Origin: Hydnum rufescens UP504 | Lineage: Eukaryota > Basidiomycota > Agaricomycetes > Cantharellales > Hydnaceae | Direction of reading: 5' to 3' | Assembly (NCBI GenBank): GCA_014904985.1 | Contig: MU128911.1 | Coordinates: 319,118-383,117, forward strand | DNA: 64,000 nucleotides | In this document: piece by piece, positions 46,556 through 62,706 of the stretch | Position numbering within the stretch: position 1 is the first letter of the stretch | Layout: every line of letters begins with the position of its first letter | Translations under genes and position numbers: made by a program | Notes under the pieces: model-generated | Told to the model about the DNA's origin: nothing | Databases searched by the model: none | The model's input: the letters and a program-made list of their open reading frames with translations, nothing else

Positions 46556-47402
46556 CGTGGATGCAGTTCACAATTCACGGCAACTCCCGAAAGCCGCCAC
46601 CACCAAACTTCCCACCAAGTCCTGCACGATTGAAGAAAAAAAGGCTTATTGATGCATGATCCCATAGCGACGCATTGCAACTTCCACTTCCCCGATCTAC
46701 AAGTCTATTGCAAGTGCAACGCTCCTGTATCAGGAATATTGTGTTAGCGTGTGCCTTTGTTGCATTCCCCCACTAGGTAGTGCTTTATTCTCCCAAGAAC
46801 TACCATTTCAGTTTCTCATCCATCGACGATTTCTCGGATTGTGATTAGCTGTGGTACCGAATTTTGTGGGACCCCCCAAAAAAGTGTGGCCCCAATCACC
46901 GCGTATACAAACTGCTTCGGGGTAGATACGGTTAATGACTTGGGGCGCTCAGGCATCCAAGTTAACCATTTTTTTCGCATCCCTAGCCCTAGCCCGGATC
47001 ATCGTTCTTTAGTCCTTTGGTGCCCGCCTTATGCCTATCGGCCCATCCTTTTTCTATCCCCTGTGCAGCAATCCTCTCCTCATTTAGGGTATAGTATAGA
47101 CGGCATAGAAATTAGAAATATAGAACTACATTGCACCTCGTGAATGCCGGGCTTGAACCAATCAATCGATAGCTTTCATCGCGCCTAATAGCTGATACCT
47201 CTCGATCCTCCTCCTCATCACATCCGCACGCTATACCTTCTGAAATGAAGTGTAGAATGGTATACACCCTCCGGCATTGGACGGGGCTCCGGAGGCCGAT
47301 GTTGGTCTGGCGAGGACACGTCAATTACACGTGGAGTTTTCCGGAAAGCCCCGAACTTAAGGCTCCCCACTTCCTGGTCCCTCGCATTCCTCCCCAGTCG
47401 CA
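46556..47402. other. Divergent promoter region
   Basis: 0.85 kb between the membrane-protein start and Sar1. No open frame of interest or repeat was recognised. Confidence 0.5.
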
Positions 47403-48425
47403 ATGTGGATCCTTCAGTGGTTTTATGACGTTCTTTCTCAGCTTGGTGGGCTCTCCTTGCCTGGGTTCTCGTCAAGGCCGTCCACCGCCTTACATCTCCC
47501 TCTCTTTTTCTTTCCATGTGCCGTTTTCAGGACTGATGAACAAGAATGCAAAAATTCTCTTCTTGGGTTTGGATAACGCCGGAAAGACTGTATGTCGTTT
47601 CTTATGTATGTCTAAAGCCGCGTCTAAGCAACAACCTGCTTTTACAATACCATCAATAGACACTCTTGCACATGCTCAAGAATGACAGACTGGCAACCTT
47701 ACAGCCCACACTCCATCCAAGTGTGTGCTCCCCGCGATAAGTTCATTATCTATCGTAATTTACTATTCTCTCCCCCATCAGCCTCCGAGGAGCTTGCCAT
47801 TGGAAATGTCAAGTTCACTACTTACGACTTGGGTGGTCACCAGCAAGGTATGGAATATCACCTCAAATTGTTTTATAGATTCTTAATACTTCGATAGCCC
47901 GTCGCCTCTGGCGAGATTACTTTCCTGAAGTGGATGGAATTGTCTTTCTCGTTGATTCTGCAGATTTTGAGCGGTTCCAGGAATCCAAAGCCGAACTCGA
48001 CTCTCTACTCTCGATCGAGGAGCTCTCCAAAGTCCCCTTCCTCATCCTTGGGAATAAAATTGATGCTCCCGGAGCCGTCAGTGAGGAAGAATTGAGGCAT
48101 CACCTAGGGTTGTATCAGACGACGGGCAAAGTATGTCCTCGACCTTGACGTCTATTGTCCTCCGCATTTGACTTATCATTCGTTTTCACCAGGGAAAAGT
48201 ACCGCTGAAGGACATCCGCCCAATCGAGATTTTCATGTGTTCCGTTGTTCAGAGACAGGGATACGGGGAAGGTACGTAGCGATCTTGCCCTTTGATGGTT
48301 CGACCCCACGATATATACTGCTCTTGTCACAGGTTTCCGTTGGGTGTCTCAATACGTCAGTCATGAGTATCACCCGATTCTTGGTCTTGAATACTAACGA
48401 CATTCGTTGAGGAATGCAGATCTAG
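47403..48425 (+). CDS. SAR1: COPII coat GTPase Sar1
   Basis: Small GTPase that starts COPII vesicle budding at ER exit sites. Eight exons: 47403-47445, 47531-47589, 47660-47720, 47782-47847, 47898-48130, 48193-48271, 48333-48355, 48420-48425; 189 aa, the family length. The amphipathic N-terminus [15 protein letters not shown] inserts in the membrane. GTPase motifs: GLDNAGKT (G1), PTLHPT (switch I), DLGGHQQ (G3), NKID (G4) and CSV (G5). The last exon encodes only Ile and the stop; intron 48356-48419 with ACTAAC branch point and GCAG end yields the usual WVSQYI. Without that splice a 12-residue foreign tail would result. Confidence 0.97.
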
Positions 48426-49159
48426 ATCCCATCCGGGGGACATCATGCGCCTTGGTGCGAGTGTAGGCTCTTTGGGTGTAATCTGTTTATATATATCAAT
48501 GCACCTCCTAGTGACGTGCTTCTAGTTTGGATGAACGAGAAGTGGAGAAACACGAATGCAGCGAGCATTTCTCTACATGCATCGTGGAACTCCTGTGGTG
48601 GCGTCTCGCCCCATGGTGTACATACGATATTTTAATTCTTAGCTTGGTTCTGTGATCTCTGTCCTCTAAACGGAAGCCTCCTACACTGGGCCGAAAAATA
48701 TCCCAGTCCTAGGAGGCTCAAGCTAGTTCTGTTTACCTCAAGAAGCGCTCGTTCTGCAAAAATTCAAAACTCTTGTTTCAAACTGTGTATACTTAAATAG
48801 GTTTAAAGGCTTTAGAGTTACACTCAAATCAACTCCTTGAGAGGGATTCTCCAGACAGTATTCGTAGTTTAAATTAGGGAGTGAGACAAGGGCTTACGTG
48901 TTTGCAAAATATGCCAAATGTTGGACCAGGATGTATCGTTTGCGATGCACGTCACTGCAAGCTACAGTGGCTACACAATCTGGCAGAGCGACCATCTGTT
49001 TGGCCCATATTGGATCCGCAGGCCAGATTCGTTGACACATTGCAACGGTCCCATGCGACGATCGTGGACTAAATTGGTGGCCTCGAGGAACACAAGGACG
49101 CGCCGGTGCATGGCAACCAGTTCTACCTGCGCCATCGCTCCAAGACCAGTAATAATCTA
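48426..49159. other. Convergent 3' intergenic region
   Basis: Between Sar1 (plus) and Rrn6 (minus). Short frames here have no support; an inverted pair around CCTCCTACACTGGGCC / CCTAGGAGG at 48679-48717 is too weak to call a terminator. Confidence 0.4.
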
Positions 49160-52100
49160 TCAAAACCCCCCCACCCGCCTTTTGACCACTTTCTTCTTGC
49201 CTGACAGGTCTACAGGTCGTCCGCCGTAACGCCCAGGAAGGATCTGCGTGCTTGTCATCGGTTCTGCCTCGTCAGCATCAATGTCCATATCAAGTCCATA
49301 GCCCGGATCCTGTGAAGCGAATCCTTCTCCCATCCAACGACGCTCTCGAGGGAGGGCTTGACTACCGGAAGTGTGAACTCGAGAGAAAGGCTGCTGAGAA
49401 GCCGGATATGTCCTCGGAATGGAGCTCGCGGTAGCCTGGGGTGGTGGTGCGAAGGATTGCAACGTTGGTGGCAAGCGCGCGGGAGGCTGGGACGAGATGG
49501 TCGTGACAGCAGCCGGAGCTAGACGCTGGCTAGATGCTGGTACTGGTTGGCGAGACCGGGAGTGCCGGGATTGCGAAAATTGAACATTCGACGCATGGTC
49601 CGCCCCAGAGTCATACGGATCAGTGTATCTATACGAATCGACACTCACGGCGAGAGGCCATTCGGACAGGAGGAGTCGTACTCCTAGTGGTTGCTCACGG
49701 TCCTTGCTCGCCTTAGGGGTGTCGTTACTGCCCATCTCCCGGACATCGCTTCTGCGTCTGCACCAACAAATCGAGGTCGAAAATAGCCAAAGCGGGCGGC
49801 GGGCGGCTCCTTGGCCGCAATGGACAGGCTCTGCGTCGCATGTGACAGTGCGTCTGCCACATCCTCATCCGCTCCCGCCTCGGGGTGCACTTCCTGAGGT
49901 GGAGCAGGTCTTCGGATTGCAAACATGTGTCTTGACAGCGAAAGGTCCAGGGCAAGAGCCTCTACTGCATCCTTCTCGCGCTTCGAAGATGCTGCAGTCG
50001 CGGTTGCATAATGAAGACTATCGTCGGCAGCATCCCTGAATCCCGGCAAGCAATTGAATCCAGCGAATGATTCCGAGGACAGGAGAGCTGAAGGACGCGA
50101 AGGAAAGGGATCGGAAGCAGGGGTAAGGAATTCATCGTCGAGCTTTTGCATCAATGGTGTCATATCAAATGACCAAGTGGATCCTTGGACTATGTCATCA
50201 AGCGGTATCGGTCTAATCCTGCTTCGTTGCAGGAGGTCATATCGCAGAGCTGACCCATTGAGAAAATCAGCACGACTAGGTCGGAGTGGTTCAGCACCTG
50301 CTCTGAAGGCCAAGTCAAATCTGTCAGGGGAAAAAACCAGGAGTAGTTAGTGGTGAGAAACACGATAAAGAAAAATAGAGGCCGCACGTAGTAAGCGGAT
50401 GCTCCAATGGCTCGTCCGAATCTTGCCACACCCTGGGCATTCCCCCCAAAACTTCTGCTATACGCTGCTCCTCATGGTGTTCTCCATTATTGTCCAGGTT
50501 GACTTCTAACTCAGCAGATACATCGTCGCCCTGGAGTATTGCTTATCATTAAAACAAAGTGAGCTCTGGAAGGAAGAGGGACCTGATCAGAGACATACAA
50601 TTATATAATCCACTCAAATTCACGACAATACCCTCTCGGTCGGCAACTGGATCGGCGACGTTAGGTGTCACACGCCGAGTGTCAAGATCAGTGGCCTCAG
50701 CGAAAGGAACGTTTTCTTCTCGCGATTCCTCCGGGGATCGAGCAGGATCAGTGTAATATAGCTCTTGGTGGAATATGGCCCCGGATGATGATAGTTCGAA
50801 CCAATCCAACACTGCTCCCTGACCGCCCCCAATAGACTGGGAACCATGAGAACGTGGCAACAGTGCAAATCCGGAGCGAAGGAACGGCGTTCTGGCGGTA
50901 TTGGTTCGGAAACTAAGGCGAGGCTCGTAAGGATCACCATAGGAGAAGATCTCGCCATCAGCCTCTTGCCGCACGTCGTATAAGGAGACGAGAGCATTGA
51001 TATTGGACGTCAAAAACGTCATCGGCGCTGGAACGATGAAACTGGTTTTAGCGACATGGTCGTCAGGATTGGACACTGAGCGTACCACCGTCGATGCTCG
51101 CTGTTGTTGCCTTGAGGGTGCGATCTACAGCCCGTTTGTGTCGCCATGTCAAGACGGACTGCCGAGGAAATCGAGTGTCGATCCACACAACACGATCAGT
51201 AGAAGTGACACAGAGGAGGTGCGGGCTCGGGCCCAAAGGTGCACTTTGAATAGCAGTTATAAGATCAGGAGGATCTGTTGAATCGAGACGAAAAATATCC
51301 ATTTCAGAGGACAGTGGTTGCTGTCGTACAACAGGTCAGTAGATGAACGAAACCTTCATTGAAATCTTAGTACACACGCGAAGATCAAGATGCTTGACAC
51401 AATGCTCGCCAGCCAAGAATGTGCTGCTTTGTGAGTCGCCCCAGGCTATCCTCCAGAACGTGCTTTCTTGTTCAAAACCCGAAAGATTGGATGGGTTGAG
51501 CACTAGAGGTTCTCTACGCATATAAAGTAATGAGCAGAGCATGAAAACCATAATAAAGTGACTGGAGAGTGATATATGAGCAGCATACACACGTTGAGAG
51601 CCCCTGTTGGGCCACATATATTCTATGAGCAGATCCGCCTGTTGTGACGATGAGAGAAGCGTTCGCTTCGAAGGGGCTTAGAGCTACGTCAGTTACCACA
51701 CTGTTGGGACCACCTCCCAGTGCTTCCCATCGTAATTCGGCGATTTTATAGGGAATAGATACCTCCAGTCCTCTGGAAGGGCGATGGAATTTCAGAAACG
51801 AAAGAGATGCAAGTGTTCGAACGGCGAGAAGTGGGGATCCTACTGGACCGAGAGTGAGGATAGGCAGGGTAAAGAAACAGGAAATGTCTGATTAGGAGAC
51901 CCACTGTAACGGGTGCTGGAAGGTGATGTATACGAGGAGAGAGAGATTTGCATTATCTCTGTTGAAAAATTCATCGCAGGAGAGGCTGGTCGTGACATTG
52001 GATCCTGTCCACCACGAGTGAATACGGATATATCTGAGAGACGACAAGGGAGAGTTAGACATGAGACATGCAGAGTAGGTAATCCAACACAAACTCAAGT

Positions 52101-52710
52101 TCTGACCCACTTCGCCGCTGGGAAACATCACTGCAGCTGAATCGGATTGTACTTGGAGCCTCGGGTCATCTGTTATAACAAGTCGTTCCCCGATGAGAGG
52201 GTCAAATCCTCCAAATACGTGATCGGATTGCGGGTACGCAGCGGCATTGTCCAATTCCGCATAGATAAGGTCGAACGGGACGTCAACATCAGGGTGGTAT
52301 GTACGGAGAAATTGAGCCTGGGTAATAAGAATGAGCAACATTAGGACCTAAGGAAAAACTGCTACAAATTCCCTGCATACCCCTTGTTCTGCACGTTGCG
52401 CCAGTGACAGTGAGCTCTGTTCAATGGGAGGTGGTCGACTGTCAGCGAAGACTTTCCTCAACTTCGCTCTTGCTTCCAAGCACGGCCCTAATTCAGTATA
52501 GACCCATTATTTTAATGCCTTTCATTGCGCATTTTGACTATACAAACGTTTTTGAGGACGAACTGCAAACTCCCAACTTAACGAGCCTTCGTGATTCTCG
52601 ACGAGCGTTGCGGAGCCAAGACTACCAGGAAAGAGGACCGGAGGTGTCCACACTCCGTGCCTTTCTTTTGTTGCGATATTCTTCGCACTTGGTCCAGAAT
52701 TTGTCTGCAT
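49160..52710 (-). CDS. RRN6: RNA polymerase I core factor subunit Rrn6
   Basis: Pol I promoter-binding factor needed for rDNA transcription. Starts at MQTNSGPSAKN (52710), with the early block PGSLGSATLVENHEGSLSWEF. It continues through an exon giving PPIEQSSLSLAQRAEQG and AQFLRTYHPDVDVPFDLIYA, then FGGFDPLIGERLVITD. A beta-propeller-like region lies across 50.5-52.3 kb (including FIVPAPMTFLTSNINALVSL near 50.9-51.0 kb and an SIGGGQGAVLDWFELSSSG block). A disordered C-terminal part (49.16-50.3 kb) ends in KKKVVKRRVGGF, the end I associate with Rrn6. At least eight exons; I did not fix every junction in the 50.3-52.2 kb part. Family recognition is from pattern memory, as Rrn6 is poorly conserved. 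Confidence 0.68.
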
Positions 52711-53099
52711 GCCATTTCAGCCTTTCAGGCTTAGTCACCTGACTGTCCAGGAAACCCAGAATGCTTTCTCCAAACTCCATCCATCAAGACGCAAACCAGG
52801 GGGAGATAGAAACACGTGTGCCCGAAAACAAGTTAAACACCGCGAAGGTATGGTACACCTGCAAAAGGAAATCTTGCAACATCACCAGGCAACTAGGTGA
52901 TGGTCAAGGAGCTGAACTACAAACCCCCCACTGACAATATCTGATTCTTAACTGGGAATGTTAGGCACCCTGCCAGAGCGACAGTCTAGGAGCCCGTGTG
53001 CGGGGCGGAAGCTAGAGCTGGGAAGCATCAGATACCAAACGGCTAGATATACACCCAAGGTCATGACGGCAAAGCCGGCCCTCCCCAAGTAGTTCTATA

Positions 53100-53819
53100 C
53101 AGTCTTTGACCGGTCACTGAATCAAATTTCCCGGAACCTTGCCGCTGCCAGCACAATATTGTTTTTTGGTTGTTTTGTCTACTATCTAGTAGGAGGATAT
53201 CCCATCTACCCATGTATACAATTTCAGAGCAGTCTGAACAATATTGGGGGAGATGTTATGTTGCACCATTTTGATGTTTGTTTTATAACTCGACCAGTCA
53301 CTGAAGCACTTTTCTTGGAGTGATTGGATGAGGCTGTTTTTTTATCGTGTCTATTGGCATGTAATTAAAATGTGATTCCATGCATATTCCGACGCTTTTT
53401 GAAGTATTCTAAGCCCTGTAGTGCGTATCTGAAGTGGTGAAAGTCCCGCTGGGTCTCCAATTTGCTTCCGCAGCCCCTCCCGGTGATGCAGAGAGCAGTT
53501 GACTAGATTGGCTCTGGAGCTAGACCTCTTAAGATCCTTATCTAGTTGTATTTCTGATGTAGGATTGCATGTAAAATCACTGGATGGGTCTTTGTGTGGT
53601 GCTGTGGGGGCTGGTGCAGATTTCAGACATTTTACAAAATCACACTCTTCCCTATGTTATGCAACAACAGCTGAACATATTGACACCAAATTTGGTACAG
53701 TGAAAGTTCCCATCAGTGTGATCAAATAGAGCCCACAATCAAGCTGCTACAACTTGAAATGGTGGAGATAATTGAGGTGATTCAGTGACTGGTAGAGTTC
53801 AGTGACCGGTCAAAGACTG
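53100..53819. mobile_element. 720-bp MITE with 22-bp terminal inverted repeats and TA duplication
   Basis: The left end at 53100 (CAGTCTTTGACC...) and the right end at 53819 are perfect 22-bp inverted repeats. Both are flanked by TA (53098-53099 and 53820-53821), the target duplication of Tc1/mariner/pogo elements, whose ends often start CAG. A second motif, CCAGTCACTGAA, recurs just inside the right end and near 53293. No transposase frame is present, so the element depends on a helper elsewhere. It sits between Rrn6 and eL8. Confidence 0.85.
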
Positions 53820-53845
53820 TACATGTACATACATCAGCTCTAGTC

Positions 53846-53945
53846 CACTCAAGTCGCGACTTGCGACTTGCGACTTGCGACTCGAATTGGACTTGGAATA
53901 CGCCGAAAGTTGAGTCGTAGTCGAGTCGAGTCGGGGTAACACTAC
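53846..53945 (-). repeat. GACTTG-rich dispersed repeat, copy 4
   Basis: Starts 26 bp beyond the MITE with GACTTGCGACTTGCGACTTG-type units. It ends in GGGTAACACTA, a variant of the reverse complement of the shared TAGTGTTGCCGCG edge. Confidence 0.65.
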
Positions 53946-54106
53946 GAACAACACCTCACACGATCGTAAAGGACAGGAGCCCACGGGAAGAGAGCTCAAA
54001 CATGCATAATCATGACATACTAGCCTATGTTTCATACACTTCTGGCAAACATAAACGCCGAATGAAGCAGAGGACAGGGTAATCATGCCAACGACGATAC
54101 CACTAT

Positions 54107-55607
54107 TTACAGGGTAGCAGCAGCAGCATGAGTGATGGTTTGGCCGGCAGCCTTGGCTCGAGCCTTGAGCTTTTGGGTTGACTTGTTGCCGCGCAATCCC
54201 CCACCCCAGTGACGGCGTTGTTCCTCGTACTTGTCAGAGCTGCAGGGGAAAAGGATTCAGAATGAATCGAGATGTAATACGGCTCCCAGTGGACGTACAA
54301 GTTGGCCTTGGCCGCAGAAACCAGCGTAGCTAGTTCCTTCACGTCTTCACTGCGGACATCTTGGAGTGCAAGCACGGCCGCAGTTTTCTTGTGTACAACC
54401 GTCCCGAGCCGTGCCTTCGATTTGACAATCACATATGGAACTCCCATCTTGCGACACAACGCAGGAATGAAGATTACGAGCTCGATTGGGTCCACATCAT
54501 CGGCGATGATGACTAAATTCGCCTTTTTGGCTTCGATCAGTGCCACTACATGATTAAGACCATACTTGACAAACAAGGGCTTCTTGGAGTCCTAGGAAGT
54601 ATACATCAAAAACAGGAGGCAACGAGGGCCTGAAAAAAGATACCTTGTCCTTGGCCTCCTTAGCTTCGGCAGTTGCAGCCGCACTGGCATGTAGACGAGC
54701 CTGCTTCTCTTGTTTACTCTCAGGGCGGTACCTGGGATCAAAAGGACATCGTTGGAATGTGAAACATCGTGCGTCTTGAAACGCTCACTTATTGACGAGT
54801 TTGAAGAGCTGGGTAGCGGTGTTCTTGTCAAGGGTGTGACTGAATTGGGCAATGGCAGGGGGGACCTTCAGTCGCTGGTGGAGGATAACTTTTTGCCTTT
54901 GAAGGCGGACATATTGGGGCCATTTGACGAAACGGGTTAGATCAGTAGTAGGTTGAATGTCTTGGCCTGCAGAGTAAAACAGGCTGTAAAGCGGTGAGTG
55001 AAATACGGCGAAAAGGAGATCACGCACCGATACCGAAATTGCGAGGGCGCGATTCAAAAAGGGGATTTTTGAGGACCTTCGACTTGCCACCAGCGGCAGC
55101 AGGTGCAGCGGCGGGCCTTTTCGAGGATTTGGCTTTCGGCTAGAAACACGACATTGGGATCATGGAGACGAGGGTTGTAACCAAGCCGAAACGAATGCAC
55201 ACGAAAGGAAAAAAAGAATAAAGGAACGTCAGAAGATGTCCCAAACTCTTTAGATCCATGCAATACGGTAACGACCCGACGAAAGACCTCGGAGCTCTAA
55301 TGCCAAAACACTGCGTATTCGCAGTGCTGGCACCCAGCAATGAAAATTGCGCGGGCTTCATCAAATGCACCTTCTTGTAATTGAAGGACCCATTCTCAGC
55401 CCATCGGATGAGCGGTGGAGACCAGTTAAAGGGGCGAAAGACATGAAGACAGCATGGGATGTGTCGGGAGGGCTCGAAGCTTCCCCCCAAGAGAGTCATC
55501 CGTGCAGGCAACAAGGCATCCAGCCTAGTCAATCACAGCCCCTCAACCAGTTCCTCAGCACCTTACAAGGAGTCGTCAGGCCTATATGATACACAACTTC
55601 TTACCAT
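54107..55607 (-). CDS. RPL8: 60S ribosomal protein eL8 (Rpl8/L7a)
   Basis: Component of the large ribosomal subunit. Six exons: 55605-55607, 55028-55139, 54789-54966, 54644-54731, 54299-54591, 54107-54239; 268 aa, in phase. The first exon is the ATG alone, followed by a 465-nt intron, several times longer than any other in the window. The product begins [14 protein letters not shown] and includes [34 protein letters not shown] and the L7Ae RNA-binding domain. That domain reads [52 protein letters not shown] and [12 protein letters not shown]. The basic tail ends HAAATL. Short or single-codon first exons are common in fungal ribosomal protein genes. Confidence 0.96.
55301..55332 (-). other. 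Stable hairpin inside the long first intron of eL8
   Basis: On the minus strand, outer stem TGCCA/TGGCA and inner stem CACTGCG/CGCAGTG with a 4-nt loop (55316-55319). It lies mid-intron. It may be part of an intron-hosted small RNA, but box C/D or H/ACA elements at normal spacing are not clear. Confidence 0.45.
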
Positions 55608-55755
55608 GGTCGTACGTATGATCTTGAGGGAATGTCGTTGAGAAGTGTGAGGAGTTGCCGGAAGCAACCTGGCACATCATGCTTTACCTAATACTAATTA
55701 AGTAATTCTAGGTTGCTTCCGGTAATACCTCCACGAAGTAGGCTTTGTCGTCGAG

Positions 55756-55890
55756 GTAGTGTTGCCGCGGCTTGCAATTTGAGTCTACTCAGGTTGCGAG
55801 TCGAGTCGTTCGGAGTCGCACTGATCCTCCGGCTTACAAGCCACAAGTCGAGTCACAGAAGTTGGTCAAACCGACTCCCAAGTCACTAGA
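55756..55890 (+). repeat. GACTTG-rich dispersed repeat, copy 5
   Basis: Edge TAGTGTTGCCGCGGCTTG followed by GAGTC/CAAGTC words up to CCAAGTCACTAG. Same orientation as copies 1 and 2. Confidence 0.7.
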
Positions 55891-56079
55891 TATTCGGCAC
55901 ACTACAAAGCCAAAGTTGTATATTGTGCTCTATTGGTATGCCATTGTAAAATGGACCTTCGGCAGCATAGCACCCATTTTCTGGTGACAAAAGTTTTTCT
56001 GAAAATCCTGTTGGACAGTAGTCTTCACTCTTTAACTCTCTTGTCTGTGGTTAATGCCTATTAGCAGGAGAATATCCTA

Positions 56080-56820
56080 ATGTATTCCTCCTGCACCTCA
56101 CTCATTCTCTCGGCAGCCTTTTTCTCTCCCTCGGAATTTGGCCGCCACGAGGAAGAGCTCAAGGCAATTGCGGAAGCCACAACTATTTCCCCCTCATTAG
56201 CAAGGGGTCGACCTGAGTGTTCCACCCGGAGCTTGCACGTTCTCTCCACAACCCCTCCGTTTATCTTTCGGCATTTGGCCGCCACAACAAGGCACAAGGC
56301 AGCTGAAGCTGTAACCGTCTACCGCCCACTTGAACAATACTGGGAGCCGTTTGACCCGATGCATTTCCCCTGCATCTCGCTTGATCTTCTGGCAATCTCT
56401 CTACCTGTCTTCCGCAATGTGGCCACCATGAAGAAGCAGTCAGGGACACCGAGAAGACTGGGCATTTATCGCCTGCTAGTAGCAGATCGACCAGCTGTTT
56501 TGCCTCGGGTCTCGCTTGTTCTCCTCGTAGCCTAAGCATGTCATAAGCATTCAAGACAATTGACAAGGTCGTGAGTATTTCTCGTCCATCTAGAGACGGA
56601 CCCGAGGCATTCCGAACCAGATTTCACTCGTTTTCTTGACAACTTCTTCATTATTCTTTCCGAACTTGGCCACCGTGAGGAAGCACTCGAAGTGACTGTG
56701 ACCGATTGCTGCCCACTCGCAACCGATTGACCCGATGTATTTCACCCAGATCTTGCGCGTTCTCTTAGCAACCTCTCCACCCCCCAGAGGAGGCCTTCAG
56801 CATGTACCACCTGGGGTGAC
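56080..56820 (+). pseudogene. Relic of a tetratricopeptide-repeat (TPR) array gene
   Basis: Four degenerate units about 130-250 bp apart start with SEFGRHEEELKAIAEA-like, HLAATTRHKAAEAV, NVATMKKQ and ELGHREEALEV-like translations in shifting frames. YRPL, ADRPAVLPRVSLVLL and PDL-type linkers lie between them. The pattern SELGRxEEALxAxEEAxxxYRxLAxxRPxxFxPDLAxSL is the kinesin-light-chain-type TPR common in Agaricomycete NACHT/TPR proteins. Units are out of frame and interrupted by stops, with no NACHT domain nearby, so this is a decayed fragment. Confidence 0.6.
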
Positions 56821-57077
56821 CCGGTGTCCTTTCCTCATTCGCATGTATCAATGTATATAACAAGTTGCACCTTTTGTACAAATTCCACTCTTCCAATCAC
56901 AAAAAACCCAACGATGACTGCAAGTTCAAGGTCTGTGCTTCACGATAGGTTTCCCAGGGAAGATAGCGCTTTTCCGAATTTGAGTGCCAGACATTTTCCA
57001 CGATAAAAGTTTAATTTGACAGGGCGGCATAGCATTCTCGGCAACTCCCGTCCTCCTCGCCAACGCATTACTCGAGC

Positions 57078-58036
57078 ATGATTCCGGTATTCGTGCCATT
57101 TGCCTTCATTGGCATCGTTGTCGGTGGCCTCGGCATATTCTCGAAGATATACCGAAATCGCCAGGCAGGTAAGCAAAATATGGGATGTGTGGGTGCCGTA
57201 GGATTCCTCACACGTCACACTGCAGCACGAGCATATGAACCATGGTTCCCATCACATCCTGAACGAGATACATATATTACACTCCTTCAACAAACAGATC
57301 CTGCACCAAGTGATGCCCTTCTCAAGGCCGCTCTTCTGCGACGCGCCGTGGCAGATGTGACGCGGATATTCAGAATCCGTGACGATAAGGCTGCTCTCAC
57401 AGCACTCCTCCAAAAAGGCTCTATTAGCGATGACTTGTGGGCCAATTTTCAAGCCGCTGAGAGGGAATTAGAAGCAGAAATTGTTGAGGTCGTCACAGAG
57501 GCCAATACTTTCGTCGAGGGCTGGGGCCAGATTATATTCCAAAGCGCAGGAGAGGTCGTTCAAAACGAGAAGTATCGGGATATCTTTGCAAACATTCCGA
57601 AGCAGAAAACCGCCCTTGGTGCGTACTCGCTGGTCATCGAAATCATCACTCAGACTGCTCACTGCCACCTGGTGACATTCCAGATGCCAAGTTGGGTATC
57701 GAGCGGCCCGCGGTCGGGTCTCGATCATCCGCCACTCTACCTTCTATACCGTCCATATCTGTACCGAACGGTGCAGATGCCACCCTCCCAATTAAATCGC
57801 CGTCCAAACGCCCAAAACGAGCTGCTTCCTCCGCATCCTCCGCTAACGGGTCGCCAAGCAATGGGCCGCCGTCACTTCCACCCTCTACTCCCACTAAACA
57901 GCATCTCGAACTTCCCTCTCCCCAGGGTGGCAACTCTAAAGTACTTGATTTCGTATTTTATACCATTTTCTTCGTATCATTAATGAAGGTTGATAAAAAC
58001 TAGGGGCCTGCAAAGAAAAAGAACAAACGGAAATGA
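57078..58036 (+). CDS. SEC66: Translocation protein Sec66 (Sec71) of the Sec62/63 complex
   Basis: Non-essential partner of Sec63 in post-translational import into the ER. Four exons: 57078-57168, 57226-57618, 57684-57940, 58004-58036; 257 aa. A signal-anchor helix spans residues 2-25 (PVFVPFAFIGIVVGGLGIFS). The conserved cytosolic domain follows: YEPWFPSHPERDTYITLLQQTDP, LLKAALLRRAVADVTRIFRIRDDK, LLQKGSISDDLWANFQAAE, EANTFVEGWGQIIFQSAGE and NEKYRDIFANIP. The last 85 residues are Ser/Pro/Lys-rich and end KKKNKRK. The start is the ATG just before the helix, as in homologues. Confidence 0.93.
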
Positions 58037-58281
58037 GCCCTTGTACTTAGTTTCCTGCGGTCGATTCAACTACAGTAATGAAGAACGGCATTTACTCCAG
58101 TGTTCCGATGAGAAAAGGATCTTGAATCGCAATGCACAGAAATACAGGTATGAAAACACTAGCGAGAGAGTTCAAGGAGGATCGAATACCGCGAAGTGTA
58201 TACGGACGTCAGCCAATAGAAAAACGGAGTGGGGCGGGGGACTGCAATAGAGGGAAGAGATAGGATAGGATGGAATGCTGT

Positions 58282-62706
<4,425 letters not shown>

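Noticed and set aside
48881..49229. Plus-strand frames upstream of the Rrn6 stop
   Set aside because: Antisense or intergenic frames without motifs or splice support.
52404..52742. 112-codon plus-strand frame
   Set aside because: Antisense to the first exons of Rrn6, whose minus-strand translation carries the recognisable sequence.
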